The notes beneath the pieces were generated by a model, which was not told where the DNA came from, did not search any database, and saw only the letters and a program-made list of their open reading frames with translations. DNA of 64,000 nucleotides from Epiperipatus broadwayi (lineage: Eukaryota; Onychophora; Udeonychophora; Euonychophora; Peripatidae), in the NCBI GenBank assembly GCA_028023455.1, contig JAQFVV010006700.1:186001-250000 (forward strand), written 5' to 3'. The position numbers and the translations under genes are program-made. Within the stretch, counting starts at the first letter, position 1. Every line of letters starts with the position of its first letter. Shown piece after piece: positions 35,640 through 48,849 of the stretch.

Positions 35640-37470
35640 CTTTTTTTTTTGTTTGTTTGTTTACAAAGTTTACTTTCTTTCATTTCTGAATTATTTTTCC
35701 CAAATAATATTTTTGATGACGAGATAATAATAGTTATTTTTTTTTTATTTATTTTTTTACCAAAGGGTCTTTTTTGGTGTGTGTTCAAATAGTAATTTGT
35801 GGTTTTTTTTAAATAGTATTACTGTTTTTGTAAAATTGGATTGACAAAATTCAAGAGAGAACGGGTTTTTTTGATGGATCTTTAAATAATAATTTACGTT
35901 ACTTTGATAGGTTTACATTTGATTGCCGACAACAATTAGTGGGAGGGTTTTTTTTGTGTACGATTAAATAATAATTTATGTTACTTTGATAGGTTTACAT
36001 TTGATTGCCGACAAAAATTATTGGGAGAAGTGTTTTTTTTTTCCGTGTGTGTGTGTATGTTTAAATAAAAATTAAAACCTTTACTTTTATCGGTTTACAT
36101 TTGATTGACGACCGATTTGACTTCCTTTCGTTTATAAATTATGGTTTTGGTTCTACAAATAAATATTTTTGACAATGGGACAATAATAGTTGTTGTTTGT
36201 TTAATTTTTATTGACAAGAGCAGGTGTTTTTTTGGTGTAGATTCAAATAGTAATTTGGGTTACGTTTAAATAATAAGTTGCAGTCTTACTTTGATTGGTT
36301 TACATTTGATTGCCAACACTAGTTATTGGTAGAAGGGTGTTTTTTTGTGTGTACAATTGTAGACAACAATTATTGGGAGAAGGGGTGTAACCATTTAAAG
36401 AATAGTAGTTTACATTACTTTTAGTAGTGGTGTACATTTGATTGCTGACAATAATTAGTAAGAGGGGTGGGTGTTTTTGGGTGATGATTAAATACTAATT
36501 TACCTTCCTTTTATTTTACATTTGATTGCCAACAACAATTATTGAGAGCTAAAGAGGTTATTTTTTTTGTGTATGTTTAAATCAAAATTGAAGTTACTTT
36601 TATCGGTTATATTTGATTGACAACGGTTTTGACTTTCTTTTTTTTTTTCGTTTATAAATTATGGTTTTGGTTTGCCCAAAACCTAATATTTTTGACAATG
36701 GGATAATAATAGTTGTGGTTTTCTTTCATTTTTATTGACAAGAGCAGGGTTGTTTTTGGTGTATGTTCAAATAGTAATTTGGGTTACGTTTAAAAAATAA
36801 TCGGTTTACCTTATTTTTAGTGCTTTACATTTGATTGCTGACAACAATTAGTGGGAGGGGTGTTTTTGTTTACGATTAAAGAATAATTGTATGTTCCTTT
36901 TATTTTTTACATTTGATTGCCGACAACAATTATTGGGAGAAAGGGTTTTGCATTTTTTTTTGTGTGTGTGTATGTTTAAATCAAAATTTAAGTGACTTAT
37001 CGGTTACCTTTTTTCATTTATAAATTATTTAGGTTTACCCAAATAATATTCAATTTGACAATGGGACAATAATAGTCTAGGTTTCTTTAATTTTGATTGA
37101 CAAGAGCGGGTCTTTTTCAGTGTACGTTCAAATAGTAATTTGGGTTATGTTTAACTAATAATTTACTGTCTTACTTTGATTGGTTTACATTTGATTTCCA
37201 ACAACAATTAGTGGGAGGGTTTTTTGTTTTTTTGTTTTCTATATGATTAAAGAATAATTGACGTTCCTTTTATTTGACCATTTGATTGCCGATGACAACA
37301 ATTATTGGGAGAAGAGGGGTTTTTGGGGCTATGCTTAAATATAAATTTTAGTTACTTCTTTTATTTTACATTTGATTGCTGATGACAACAATTATCGGGA
37401 GAAGGGATGTACATTTAAATAAAAATTGAAGTTACTTCTTTTATTTTTGACATTTGATGAAGGCCATTTA
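35640..37470 (+). repeat. T-rich satellite with higher-order structure
   Basis: A basic unit of about 80-120 bp contains TTTACATTTGATTGCCGACA followed by ACAATTATTGGGAGAAG and occurs at least ten times (for example 35,927, 35,997, 36,517, 36,909, 37,368). A larger unit carrying TTATAAATTATGGTTTTGG and GACAATGGGACAATAATAG recurs at about 35,690, 36,130, 36,650 and 37,020, giving a superimposed spacing of about 370-520 bp. Confidence 0.85.
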
Positions 37471-37729
37471 GAATCCCTTAAACAAGCTTGCCTTTACGAA
37501 GTGAACATTTCCGTCGGCAGATGTTTTTGGATCTCAAATCTGCATATATTTGCCGCACAATCCAATCTTTTCTTTCAGCAGCAGGATGTTTTTTTCTTTT
37601 TTTCTGCTGTAGAAATATTCTAGCACCGGCTTCCGTGTCTGGCAATTCTCATCTTTTCAAGTTTTCTGTTGTGGGAATTAGCCATACTTTTTGTCTCGGA
37701 AATTTTCTCGCTAAAACGTGACTCAAATG

Positions 37730-38720
37730 TATTAGATGTTCATTCTACAATATCTTATTTTACCATGATTTTTTCTTTTTTCAATCATTCTTTAGTAGTT
37801 GACCAGTTTAGTTGCCTTTTGGTAGATCTTTTAGGAGTAGTTTGATAACCCTCTTGGATCCAGGATTTTGTTGTTATAGCTTTCTCAAAAGTTAATTAAT
37901 CTATTTAGCTTTTTTCTTTTTTTTTTTGTGGCTTTAGGTTTCCAGTTTAATAATTATGTTATTTTCATTGTTTTTTATTTAACTTTTCCTTTTTTGTAGC
38001 TCCAGGTTTCTAGTTTAACAATTATTTTCTTTTCAGATTATCTGGAAACAGTCATGGTTTGGGATTGTTCAATGTATACAGTTAGTTAAAAGTTTCTGTT
38101 AGGGGTAATTTCTTTCTACATTCCTTTTTGTAAAATTGGTTAAATAGTTGGTCAGTAATGATTAGCAAATGGTTTTTGTAAACTCCATAGTATTATACTG
38201 TTTTGCAGCCATCATTTCTTTTTTTTAATTAAGAATGAGATCAATCATGCATCATACTTCCAAAATGAGCTTCTGACTGCTGAACCTCATCATTATTGAA
38301 TTCTATTGTCCTGACACTTTTTTATAAAACAACCCTGATGTCAAACTTCAATCAAATCACATGACTATCTTAAAAATTTCCACATTATACCTTGACCAAA
38401 TAATTTTCATTTTACAAGAAAGATTATCTTTTTACAAAAAATCTATTTATATACTAATTGTAAAACAAACTTCATTTTTTCAGAAACAAAGATCCCAATT
38501 GCTTCTTGATTTTAAAATTAATCAATAGACAACTTTCAATTTTTCAAAAATAAGAAATTAATCCTCTGTTTTTTTAATTAATTCAAAAGGAACTTTTAAA
38601 TTTCTTAATTCTATATTGTTTTTTTTTATTTTTCAAAAGAAGACTATACAAAAAAAAAAGATTTTTCTCTTTTTTATAGCTATACTAATAAAAATAAAAA
38701 AAATATTATTGTTATTAAAA
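37730..38720 (+). repeat. Dispersed repeat, copy 2
   Basis: Second copy of the block at 20,740-21,600, same orientation and order of shared motifs (AACTCCATAGTATTATACTG, ATTAAGAATGAGATCAATCA, GAACCTCATCATTATTG). Adjacent to the T-rich satellite. Confidence 0.7.
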
Positions 38721-39419
38721 TGTTTTAAATTTGTCATATGATAAATCCCCATTTAACAACTAAATTATTCTGCAGCTAATATGAAAAGAAATCATTCTCA
38801 GTATAAATACATATATGTTATGTTATCTGTGTGTTGGAATATATAATTTGGAATTTGTTGAGTCAGTTTATTTCATTATTACATCTTTTTCATGCTCTCA
38901 CATTCTTGTGCATGCTGACCTGAAAATAAATTTCAGCCACATACTAAGATTAATCTGCCATATATTACTTTATTTTATTTTACTGTTTAAATTATTTTCT
39001 GTATATATATAAACATCTCTAAGGAAAATGCCTATCTAATAGCTTTTATAGAGGAACAGTGATAGTGTAGGCATTAATCATCAAACTTGTCATTTATTGG
39101 TTAATGTGGGTTTAATTATTTTTCCATTTGTGTTTTATCTTTGAGATAAGTTAACTAGTCCTCAGTGACTGACAGTATTGGATGATTATGAATTGGCTAT
39201 GGACCAACTGTCTGAAAGAAAAATCCTAAATCTGAAATCTAAACAAAATGCCTATTCTTATTCCATCTAGATTCAAATTCAAATTGTGTGAGCAACGAAT
39301 GGATTTTTACCATTATTCCAAATGCTCTTTCTACATATATGCATAAATTATATACACAATTTATATTTACATGTTTGATCATAAATAAAACATTTATTTG
39401 CCTGGGTAAATTTATTTAA

Positions 39420-39610
39420 CTAGTAAATGTGGGATTCGAATTCAGACTTTCACATGACCCACTACTTTCAGTAACATCTCATATTGCTGACCCTCCTGTT
39501 CACACACAAGTTGAAAAGATAAATAATCACCAATATACATATTTTATGCTAAACCAGAAATCATCAGTTTGTCTAGATTACTATCTCCACACACATGTAT
39601 ACAATCAGTG
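39420..39610 (+). repeat. Single arm copy of the 40-kb foldback
   Basis: Contains GGGATTCGAATTCAGACTTT, CATCTCATATTGCTGACCC and GATAAATAATCACCAATATA in the same order as the left arm at 39,910-40,060. The TTCGAAT motif resembles a tRNA-type B box, so a tRNA-derived origin is possible but unproven. Confidence 0.7.
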
Positions 39611-39867
39611 CTCAGCTTTATATTAAAATAGCTAATCTTTATACTTTAATGGACAGGCTTCAAACTACTCCAACCCACAACTCTTCAGCCTTCCATTTCA
39701 TTGAAAGTCTGATGATGGAATGTTCAAAGCCGATGATAGTGTCAAGGTTGTCATCCTACCCATGTTGACATATTAGTCATTCTGACCCCTCATGTACAGG
39801 AGAATAATCCTTTTATACTTATATATGCGAGGGATGGGCAGACCTTTTACACACTATTTGTATAAAT

Positions 39868-40271
39868 TTATACATTGTACAGGCTTAATCCTGCATTTAT
39901 ATAAGTAATATATGTGGAATTCGAACTCAGACTTTCACACCACCCACTACTCTTGTGCTATCTCATATTGCTGACCCACCTGATCACACATGTTGAAAAG
40001 ATAAATAATCACCAATATACGTATTGCATGCTAAACAACCAATCATCAGTTGGTCTAGATTACTATCTCCACACATATATAGACCAACTGATGATTGCTG
40101 GTTTAGCATGAAATATGTATATTGGTGATTATTTATCTTTTCAACATGTATGTGATTAGGTGGGTCAGCAATATGAGATGGCACTGAGCGTAGTGGGTCG
40201 TGTGAAAGTCTGAATTTGAATCCTGTATATATTACATATATAAATGCAGGTTTAAACCTGTACAATGTATT
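39868..40271. repeat. Foldback palindrome with arms of about 200 bp
   Basis: The left arm (about 39,868-40,060) is the reverse complement of the right arm (about 40,078-40,271), with a spacer below 30 bases. Both ends carry TACATTGTACAGG or its complement. Foldback elements or inverted insertions of the neighbouring repeat could make it. Confidence 0.85.
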
Positions 40272-42885
40272 AACTAGTAAATCTAAATTTTCAAATAAAT
40301 TTGAACAACTTTATATTCAGTAAATTTTAAGGAAAAAAATTTTTTTTGAAAACTGCTAGAATTTTTTTTACAAATATTCAGTGTGGGTGTTATTAACTAT
40401 TCACAAAAAATCTCAGTGATTACAATATGTCCATTTCAGGGTTTTTTTTTTATTGCAGTGTGATTTTTTTCTTCATGATAGCAATAACTTTTAAAACTCT
40501 GTTTTCAATGGTGATTTACTTTGCTACATATGTATTTCCTAATAGTCAGAGAAAACCTTTACTGACAATATTGGCTGATTACTGGGTTGATTATGAGCCA
40601 GCTGACTTGAATACTTTTACAATTTGTGATTTAATTTTTATTTTGGATTAAAGATATATGTACATGCTGTTCAGTAAATTTAGTCCCTGTTTAAAAAATA
40701 TACTCAAAATAGTACACTTAGTTAAACTATGAAATTTGGCATTTTTTGTGAACTATAGTTTAATGGAACATTTAATCTAAATATGAAAGCATTCTTCATT
40801 AAATAATAAAACTATTAAATGATTCTGAATGAGAGCATTTAATCTTTCTCTTTTTCTCATTATTAAACTGATATATAAATTGTTGTAGCTAAATTTTGAA
40901 GTGTGAACTATAGGAACACATCTCAGAGGAGTAGTTTCAGAAGAATCCCCTATAACAACTTTGCTGAAGTCCAACATCAATGACCACAAATTTAAACAAT
41001 TGGTTATGTATAAGATTTAAGTAATATTTAAGAAATTAATATAATTTAATGAACTTCTAAGTATTGAATCTACTAAGTAATTATATGATGGTTTAGGAGG
41101 TCATATGATGTTTATGAAAAAAAGCAGAAGTTTAACCAAAACAATACCATTTACTCGATCAACTGAGATTTTTATGCTTTACCAGCATTGAATTAATGCA
41201 ATAACTTTTGCATCATTCTAATGCTGAAACATTAAATTACAATCTAAGAGCATATATTGATGATCAACACACATTATGCGCAGAGCACATATATATATAT
41301 TATATAATAATACATATTTTTAAAAAATTATTTTAAAACATATTATGGTTTTTAATTTTTAAGATACTATTTTTTTTTTCAAGTTTCTTATTTAATATTG
41401 TATATTTATATATTTTTAAACTACCAACTCATTATGTATAAAGAACATGGCACTTAAATAAATAGTTTTTTTTTTATTAATACTTATTTTAAGAAAATAG
41501 TTTTTAAAGGAATAAACAATAAAAAGTATTTTACAAACTAAGATATATTAACATTAATTATTTTAAAAAGTTCATTTAAAACTGCTTTAGAATATTTGAA
41601 AGGCGACTAGTTACCACCACTATTTCAACTTTTATTAATCCGCTGAAAGATAGTGATCTCTACAAGTTCAATCCAGTTTTTCCAATTCTTAATTTCTTCA
41701 CATCACTCCAGAAAACTTCTCTTATTTCATCTATTTATCCATCTTACATATGGCCTCTTTCTGTGTCTTGTCCATTTTTTTGAGATACAGTTTAAGATTT
41801 CAACTGCCCATCTTCTAACAATATTTTCACCCTAGATTCATTTCAGTTTCTTAGTTTTTTCTAATGATATCAACATTGTTTATTCACTTACCAATCTATT
41901 TCACTTTTGATTCTTTCTTATTACTCCCAATATATCTCTCTTTATATTTTGTTACGTTAACTAAAATCTCTATTGGTTTTCTGTTAAGCATTCAAGTTCC
42001 ACATGTAAAAACTGATAGAACATGTATTAAGAACTTTTTTCAAACACAAATATTGTATTGCTTATCTTATAATTGGTGGATTCAATCACTATGTCTTGAA
42101 AAAATAAGAAAAAAAATAATGAGAAAATCATATATATCATATCTTGTTTGCAAATGAAACTATATTTATTATATTTCTGCTATAAATTAAAAAATAAATT
42201 TTTATTTATAATGTTCCCAAAATGCAAAATTAATATTCATGGCAATTCTGAAATGCCTTATTTATATGATAAATGAAAGTGATTGATTTAGTTTTGAAAG
42301 TCATATGCTGTAACTGGTTTAATATTCAGTAGTAAAAAAAGGAAGGAAAAAAATTCATGTTAAAATTAGGATTTAGTCAAGATTGAAAAAGCGTTAAATT
42401 TGTGGATAAAAGATATGAACAAAAATAATGTTCTAATCTGGTGATCAGCTACCATTTTTATTTTAAGTTACTATATTCTGAAATATTTTGCAACTTAATT
42501 ATAGATCAGATAAACAAATCACTGATATAACATGATAATTACTAATAGAATATATATAATGAAAAATGGTAATAAAAATGCATTAACTTGCATATGAAGA
42601 TAAAAATTATATTATTCTTATAATGCAAACTCAATTGCAAAAAATAGTGAGAACACTGTAAAAAAGTATCAAATTGATTAAAAATTATAAACATTAGAAA
42701 CACACTAAAGTTTATGTTTATTTAAGTTTAAACTTTAACTACAAACTAATTAGATCAGTGATTTCTAAATCAGGTTTATAATTTGATAATTTTATGAGAA
42801 TATGAGATATCAAATTGTCATTCATCACTTAATTTATTAATGTATTTAAAATATAATTCAATTAGGAAAAGACTTGTTTTCTTAT
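40272..42885. other. AT-rich spacer without recognised features
   Basis: Low-complexity AT-rich sequence with a TA microsatellite near 41,290. Several short open frames occur; none shows a domain. Confidence 0.5.
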
Positions 42886-44133
42886 TGTAGCCATGTAGCT
42901 ACATTGTTGTATTTTAAATAAATGGATACTCCAGTAATAATAATATGATATACTTCTTGAAGTTAGAATTAGTGAAGTGCATGGGATAATAAATAGTATT
43001 TAATCTTCCCATATGTTTTTTTTTTAAATAAAGGGTAATTATTCAATTTTTTTTTCTCATCACATTATAATATGAAAATTTTCAGATATGTTAAAGATAA
43101 GTTCAATATTTAAAATGTATTATAATCTATAAAGGATTATAAATGAGAGAAAAGTATAAAGTAAACAATTTTTTATTCTCTTCATTAATTTACCTATTAT
43201 ATTTGATTTTAATATTAAACAAAATTTCTCTTCAGTAAATATTTTCACATTTTCATTTTAATTTATAAGAGAGGTAAATAAAGTTTTAAAAGAAAAGAAA
43301 AAAATATGATTTTAACATTTTGTTAAATATTTGTTTTAATTGATTAGAATTCTCCCTTCAATAAAAAAACAGTGTTTATCAGATCAGTGTAATTAACTAA
43401 TTATTTTGTCTTTCTTTTGGCAGAAAAAAATTTGGTACTTATAACGTAATCAGGCTTGGCCACTTGATGGCATTCTGGCTCACCAAAACACCTAACAAAT
43501 GCCATTTACAAAGCCTGACTTACGGCTATAGAAAATATCTGTTTGTCTTAGCCATTAGAAGGCTATTTATGATGCGTAACAGCAGAAATAATATGGCCTA
43601 TTTCTGCTTCGCGACAGTTATTGTTAATCCACACACTTATCTTTTCTTTAGTTTGATATATATGTGTGGTTAGTTGGATTAGTCAAATTTTTACAATATA
43701 TATTACACAATATTTGTATTTATAATTTATTTAATAAACATGAATTTATAGTAATTTTCTAAATGGCCACACCCTTGTTTAGAGAATGTGTAAGGTGTAA
43801 AAGCTTGCCGAGGGTAGGTAAAAAAGAATTTGGCCATTATCGCATGCGAAATATCGTTTTCACGTGAAATACCACGTAGTTGATAAAATGGATGGCGATC
43901 AACTTTTTCCGCAGTTGCCGACAAACAGAAGCCGAGTATTTCTGCTGTCCAATAAAAATATACACGATTTTTTGTAAATTTCATAGAAAGCACATATTAT
44001 AAACATGTTTAATAAGTAAATAAGACATTTATATGTGTTTCTTGTTGTTTAAAAAAGTTTGAGTTTCTTTCTTTTGTCCAATTACGGTTATGATTTTGAT
44101 ATCTTTTATTTTAGCATTACAAACAACAGAACA

Positions 44134-44161
44134 CTAACCCTAAAACTAACCCTAACCCTAC
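44134..44161 (+). repeat. Short telomere-like (CCCTAA) tract
   Basis: CTAACCCTAAAACTAACCCT and onward: four to five imperfect CCCTAA units inside the nested TIR element, consistent with the animal TTAGGG telomere sequence but too short to be a telomere. Confidence 0.8.
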
Positions 44162-44193
44162 ACAGTTGTTTTGTTATGGAGAAAGCAATAATT

Positions 44194-44430
44194 TTGTCCA
44201 AAAACAGCAATTTAAAAATAAAAAAAGGTCGTTTACCAATAATTAAGCGAAAGACATCACTAAATAGACATCGCAGAGTAGCAGCTTTGTCCAAAAACAG
44301 CGATTTAAAAATTAAAAAAAGGTTGTCGTTTACCAATAATTAAGCGAAAGACATCGCTAAATAAACATCGCAGAGTAACAGCTTTGTCCAAAAACTGCGA
44401 TTTAAAAATTAAAAAAAAGGTTCTCGTTTA
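44194..44430 (+). repeat. Tandem repeat of about 105 bp, about 2.3 copies
   Basis: The unit starts TTTGTCCAAAAACAGC and contains TACCAATAATTAAGCGAAAG, ACATCG and AAACATCGCAGAGTA. Lies in the nested TIR element. Confidence 0.85.
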
Positions 44431-46215
44431 CTAAATACAAAATTAAAATTAAACAACTTTTTTAATAAAAAGGCATGAAAAAAAGTTATAGCAATCAATA
44501 AATTAATAACCAAAAAAAAAAAAAAAACAAGCGATTCCATTTAAAAATATAATGCGGCCCCAAATATTGTATTGTATTGTTTTTGACTGCCAACAATGCC
44601 ATCAAGTGGTCAAGCCCGATTACGTTTTAATTACCAAAAATTTTTTTAATTAAAAAGGAATGTCAAAAATGATTCTAATTTGTTTTTTTTTTTACTTGTT
44701 TTCCAATGTCAACATTAAGAAGGAAATAGCTGAACAATTGATTTTGTCAAAATTGATATAATTGGTTATTATTAGATTTTATTGGACAGGATACAGAAAC
44801 ATGGTTGGTTGAAGTCAGAGTTGTTCCAAAATTAGGGGTGTGGATTAAAGTTAATCTCAGTGTCTTGTAAGAAGCGGCCATTTCTGACCCAGCTGTTGAA
44901 GAGCACAGTCAATTCTGGACCCAACTGTTGAAGAGAACAGTAAGTTTTAAGCCAGCTTCTGAAGAAAACAGTAGGAAGAAAAAGTTATAATTAAGCTGCT
45001 GAAGAATAGTAGTAGTTCTATCCAAGCTATTAAGGAGAGCAGTTATTCTGACACATGCAAAAACTCAACTGTTTAAAAATGTATATACAATGGTAACCAT
45101 GTGCTAAGTTTAGCTAAAAGCTAATCATCATTTTTTTCATGTAACCTGCCTCACTAGAAAAATGTAAAGTAGAAAAATGTCCCTGAAGTAATCTCCAATT
45201 AAAACTTTGTCTTCAAGCAAGACCATGAGTGTCTGTTAGCCTGACCTGGAAATTTTATTGAAAAAAATGGATAAACTTTTGCTGTTTGTTAGCCTAAAAC
45301 ATTATTACAAAATGAAAAAAAGGAAATAACTGTGTGCAATTAACCTGAAATTAAATCTTCAAGAAGAACATCTACCTGGAAAACATGTAAATTACAAATG
45401 CAAAGAAGGACTCCAAAGAAATTAAAACTATGATATAAGGTATTTTATTTTTTTTCATATGTTGACAAATATCTACTATCACAATAAATTTTAACATTGC
45501 TTCTCATGTTATATCTAAAACAGATTTGGATCATTTGATATTTTTACAAATTTATTTTACAAATAAGTTTTTAGAAATTACCAATTTTGAAATATAGCAA
45601 ATGACAAGGAAAACAAAATATGTCTAAAATATGTATTGTGGACATATGTACAATTATACCTACCTATGCATGATTTTAATAAATTGAGTTACAAATTGAA
45701 TGTATAAAATTTTGTATAAATTTTTGATAAAGCTATCACTGTAATCTATAGATGATAATTAGATTACTGACAAATGTATGCATATATATATACTTGACCA
45801 TACCCATAAAGCTGTATAGACTGCTCTTGAGATATGTGTAGGATTTAAACCTGACAAAGAGAGGTCTGTAGGATATAATTATGTGAAACAGATATGACAG
45901 GGTAAATATTCCATTTCATTAGTATACTAGTATACCCCTTTCAAATCCATTGTTCTTTATTGCTTTTTGACTACTGATGAGTAGTTTATTTAATTATTCT
46001 TCAGTAAAGCAGATGTACTTTTATGTTTTTGTTCATGCTGATTCTCCTCTTATTCTTGGAATATTCAATTTATTTTATAGCCTGTATTCTCCTTATTCAT
46101 TTTATATTTAATTCTTATTTGTTTATTACATTTGTGATTAGTGAGGTTGATGATGGTGTGTTCCTATCTCCCCTTACTACCCCCATATTAATCCCTAATT
46201 TTTTATACTGTTACA

Positions 46216-47350
46216 AATGGTGATCCAACTATGAGCCCAATGATGATTATAGTTTGGTGAACAGTAAAGTGACCACATGATTTGAACCTCAGAAATTACA
46301 CCTGAAAAAGAAAACTATCTTCATGAACAATTAATTTTAAATATATTACTCTGAAATGTGACAATAATGTACATGATGATTAAGTTATAATTTGATTATA
46401 AATTTTAAAATAGTGGTATTAATATATATTTAAAGAGTTCATATTTAAAGTTGAACAGAAAATCAAAGCAAGATTTTTGGAGATTTTTTAGTACTTATGA
46501 TGGATGGAGGGTTTTTCAGTTTTTATGCAACTCCATGGGGTGTTTTATCTCAGTGACAGCTCCATTGTTTTTATAGTCAGTTAATTTAGTCCTGCCATGA
46601 TCCCTGGCCTCTTAAGTCTTCAAGAAAAGGAACAAAGCATAGTTTTGTATTCACCAGCCCTAAGTCTTAAAGGAGCAAAGCTTTATGAAGATTTTTGCAT
46701 TATTTTTATTTTGGGTTGTAGATTGCTTGTAGGGTCTAAATTGAGATAGACCTTTTGGCATTGACATTGCATTGTGTAGTTATAGGTCAGTTATTGTATT
46801 CTGGGATGTATCCTAGGATTGCAGATCACTGCATTCTTTTGTTCTCAGATGCTTATCAGATTTCTGACTTTTGACAAATGGTTTATTACATGAATCTGTT
46901 TTTGTGCATGCATATGTACTTAAAATAAAAATAAATAATAATTAAAATATTAATGAATTGGAAATCAATCACATGCACATTAACAGGATAAAAATGGAGA
47001 ATAAAGCAGGGGAAATAAGTTAAATTAAATAAAGTCAGACATAGAGACAGTAACATTTAAACAAAGGCAGATTAGGGTTAATAATAATATTAGTAAGTTT
47101 CCATGGAAGGGGAGGTGATGTCAAGCTTATTTAATTAGAAATTTAAAAAGTTAATATTTGTATTTTCTTTAGGTAAAAGTAATGTAACAATTTTTCTGAA
47201 GATTAAAAAAAAGTCTGCAATATAAAAATATATGCTGATGAGGAAAATTGAAGGGGGATGAAAGTGATCAAAAAACAAAAAGACAGCATCCAATAGATGG
47301 AACCCAAAAAGTACAGGATGCTTTCATGTAAGCCCAATTATTAAAAAAGT
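46216..47350 (+). other. Element D 5' internal leader
   Basis: Primer-site-like TGGTGATCCAACTATGAGCC at 46,218, then non-coding sequence sharing blocks with element B's internal region (for example GATGGATGGAGG near 46,500 and GTCCTGCCATGATCC near 46,590). Confidence 0.65.
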
Positions 47351-48800
47351 TCAAAGAAATTAAATTAAATATGCTAAAGAAAAGAAGATAATAAAAAAGT
47401 GATCAACTAAAAGAGAAGATAATAAAAAAAGAGATGAACAAAAAGAAGATAGTAAAAATAGAGAAGAGATAATAAAAGGTGAACAAAAAGAAAAAAAGAA
47501 AAGCGGATAATAAAAATAGAGGACAAAAGTAATAGGATAATAAAATGAAAGAACAATGTAAAAAAAGAACAGAAGAAACTCAAATGCTATTACAGAAAAT
47601 AACAGTTGAAATGGGTGAAAACAAAAAATAGCTAATCAAATATCAGAGCAAATCTAACAAGTGATAGATGAAGTTACACAAAACAAAGAGGAATAAGATA
47701 TGAAAATAACCCAGATATAAGAAGTGATGGATATTAAAATAAAACAAGTATAGAAGGTAATAGAATCTGTGAATAATAAAAGTCAAAGAAGACTGGAATC
47801 TGTACAAGAATGAATAGGAGACTTAGTTAGTCAAATTAAATCTGTTCTGGTTAGAGATGATGATAGAATAATAGAAAGTGTAAAATAATTGGAGAACAAC
47901 CATAGACAAGATGCTCAAACTTACCAAAAAATAGCCATGACTACAGTAAAAGGTAAGAACATGAAATGGAGAATATAGAAGTGAGAAAGATAAATATTTT
48001 ATCTATGAATCCACTATCTGGGATTGAATATCTGTTCCTTAAAATAAAGGCTTTTTCAAGAAATTCTGGTGAGGCACCCATTGAATTTATTAAATCTGGA
48101 AAAGTATTTCAGTATTAATGCCATGACTGAAGAGTTGAAGCTAACAACAGCTTGTAGCCATCTATAAGGTGCATTCCAGGCAAGTTGGGACTCATTATTT
48201 ACTCATCCTTCTACCTTTGCAGTGTTTAAGCAAGCACTCATAAATGTTACTGGAATGAGGATTATCAGTAAGAGATTAAACACAAAACATTTTAAGAAAA
48301 GTGTCTACCTGGTGAGTTCTACACTCTTTTAGAAAACAAGTGGTGAAATTGAGAGTGATCATTGCAGATCCTATCTCTGAGTTACATATAATATTAAAAC
48401 AGCTTTTTAAGCCATATTGAAAGAATATTATTTGGTACAGGCTGGCATACAATTGAGCAGGTGGCTGTACTTTTGAATGCATTGGACAGCAGCAAATCTG
48501 CATATTGTTGAAAAAGAAGCAGGTTTAAACCAACTAAATCATACAAAATGAACATTGGTCATCAAGTGAATGCCATCCAATATGGGAAGCACAATGTCAA
48601 GCCACCACTATGGTACCAAGACAGAAAAGAAATGCCACCATGGAAGAAAAATATATCAACAGGTAGTGCCAATAGTTCTACCAGAACCCAGATAGATGAT
48701 TTAGAAGTGGATCACATCTCATCAAAGAAAGTGATTATAAGAAATCTGATCATGATCCTCAATTTCCTAAAGTAGGATACAGTTATGCTTCTGACCCAGA
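47351..48800 (+). pseudogene. Element D gag relic
   Basis: 47,360-48,000 is a Lys/Glu/Gln-rich coiled-coil-like stretch with many stops. 48,030-48,290 preserves the capsid pattern in shifting frames: AFSRNSGEAPIEFIKS, then EELK...ACSHL and ASWDSLFTHPSTFAVFKQAL, matching element C gag (FSGSCNEAPIEYIKS; AWWDSLFAQPTSFDEFKGAL). 48,548-48,790 preserves the basic tail: PPLWYQDRKEMPPWKKN and the end DHDPQFPKVGYSYAS. Many frameshifts and stops: long dead. Orientation is plus, agreeing with the primer site and purine tract. Confidence 0.8.
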
Positions 48801-48849
48801 AAATAGAAACAAAATAAAACAGAAACTAAGAAGAGGAAAAGGTATTTTG

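Larger units (their letters stand above)
43432..44635. mobile_element. TIR element of about 1.2 kb nested in element D LTR
   Basis: Terminal inverted repeats of about 43 bp: left TTGGTACTTATAACGTAATC and onward, right end complement TTGGTAATTAAAACGTAATC and onward, both continuing to CCACTTGATGGCATT. Sequence on either side matches the uninterrupted right LTR near 49,930-49,960 (GGCAGAAAAAAA / AAAAAGGAATG), so this is an insertion. The interior has no transposase frame, so it is probably a MITE-like non-autonomous DNA transposon. Superfamily unknown; the target duplication is obscured by A/T runs. Confidence 0.75.
42886..46215 (+). repeat. Element D 5' LTR, split by a nested insertion
   Basis: Starts TGTAGCCATGTAGCTAC and ends ATACTGTTACA. 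Matches the right LTR in ordered blocks, for example CATATG near 43,010, TCTTTCTTTTGGCAGAAAAAAA at the insertion edge, CCATGTGCTAAGTTTAGC at about 45,095 and ATATAAGGTATTTTAT near 45,435. The nested element occupies about 43,432-44,635. Confidence 0.75.

Noticed and set aside
35640-37470. Regularly spaced repeats as a CRISPR array
   Set aside because: Unit lengths vary, the intervening sequence is itself repeated and T-rich, there are no cas genes, and the genome is eukaryotic.
40427-40651. Hydrophobic 74-residue plus-strand frame as a POPDC or other membrane-protein exon
   Set aside because: T-rich DNA gives Phe/Ile-rich frames by chance; no POPDC signature and no splice sites that fit.
43464-43673. 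69-residue frame with YRKYLFVLAIRRLF as a gene
   Set aside because: Overlaps the left terminal inverted repeat of the nested element and shows no domain; likely chance.
44134-44161. CCCTAA repeats as a telomere or chromosome end
   Set aside because: Only four to five imperfect units, internal to a transposon and flanked on both sides by long unrelated sequence.
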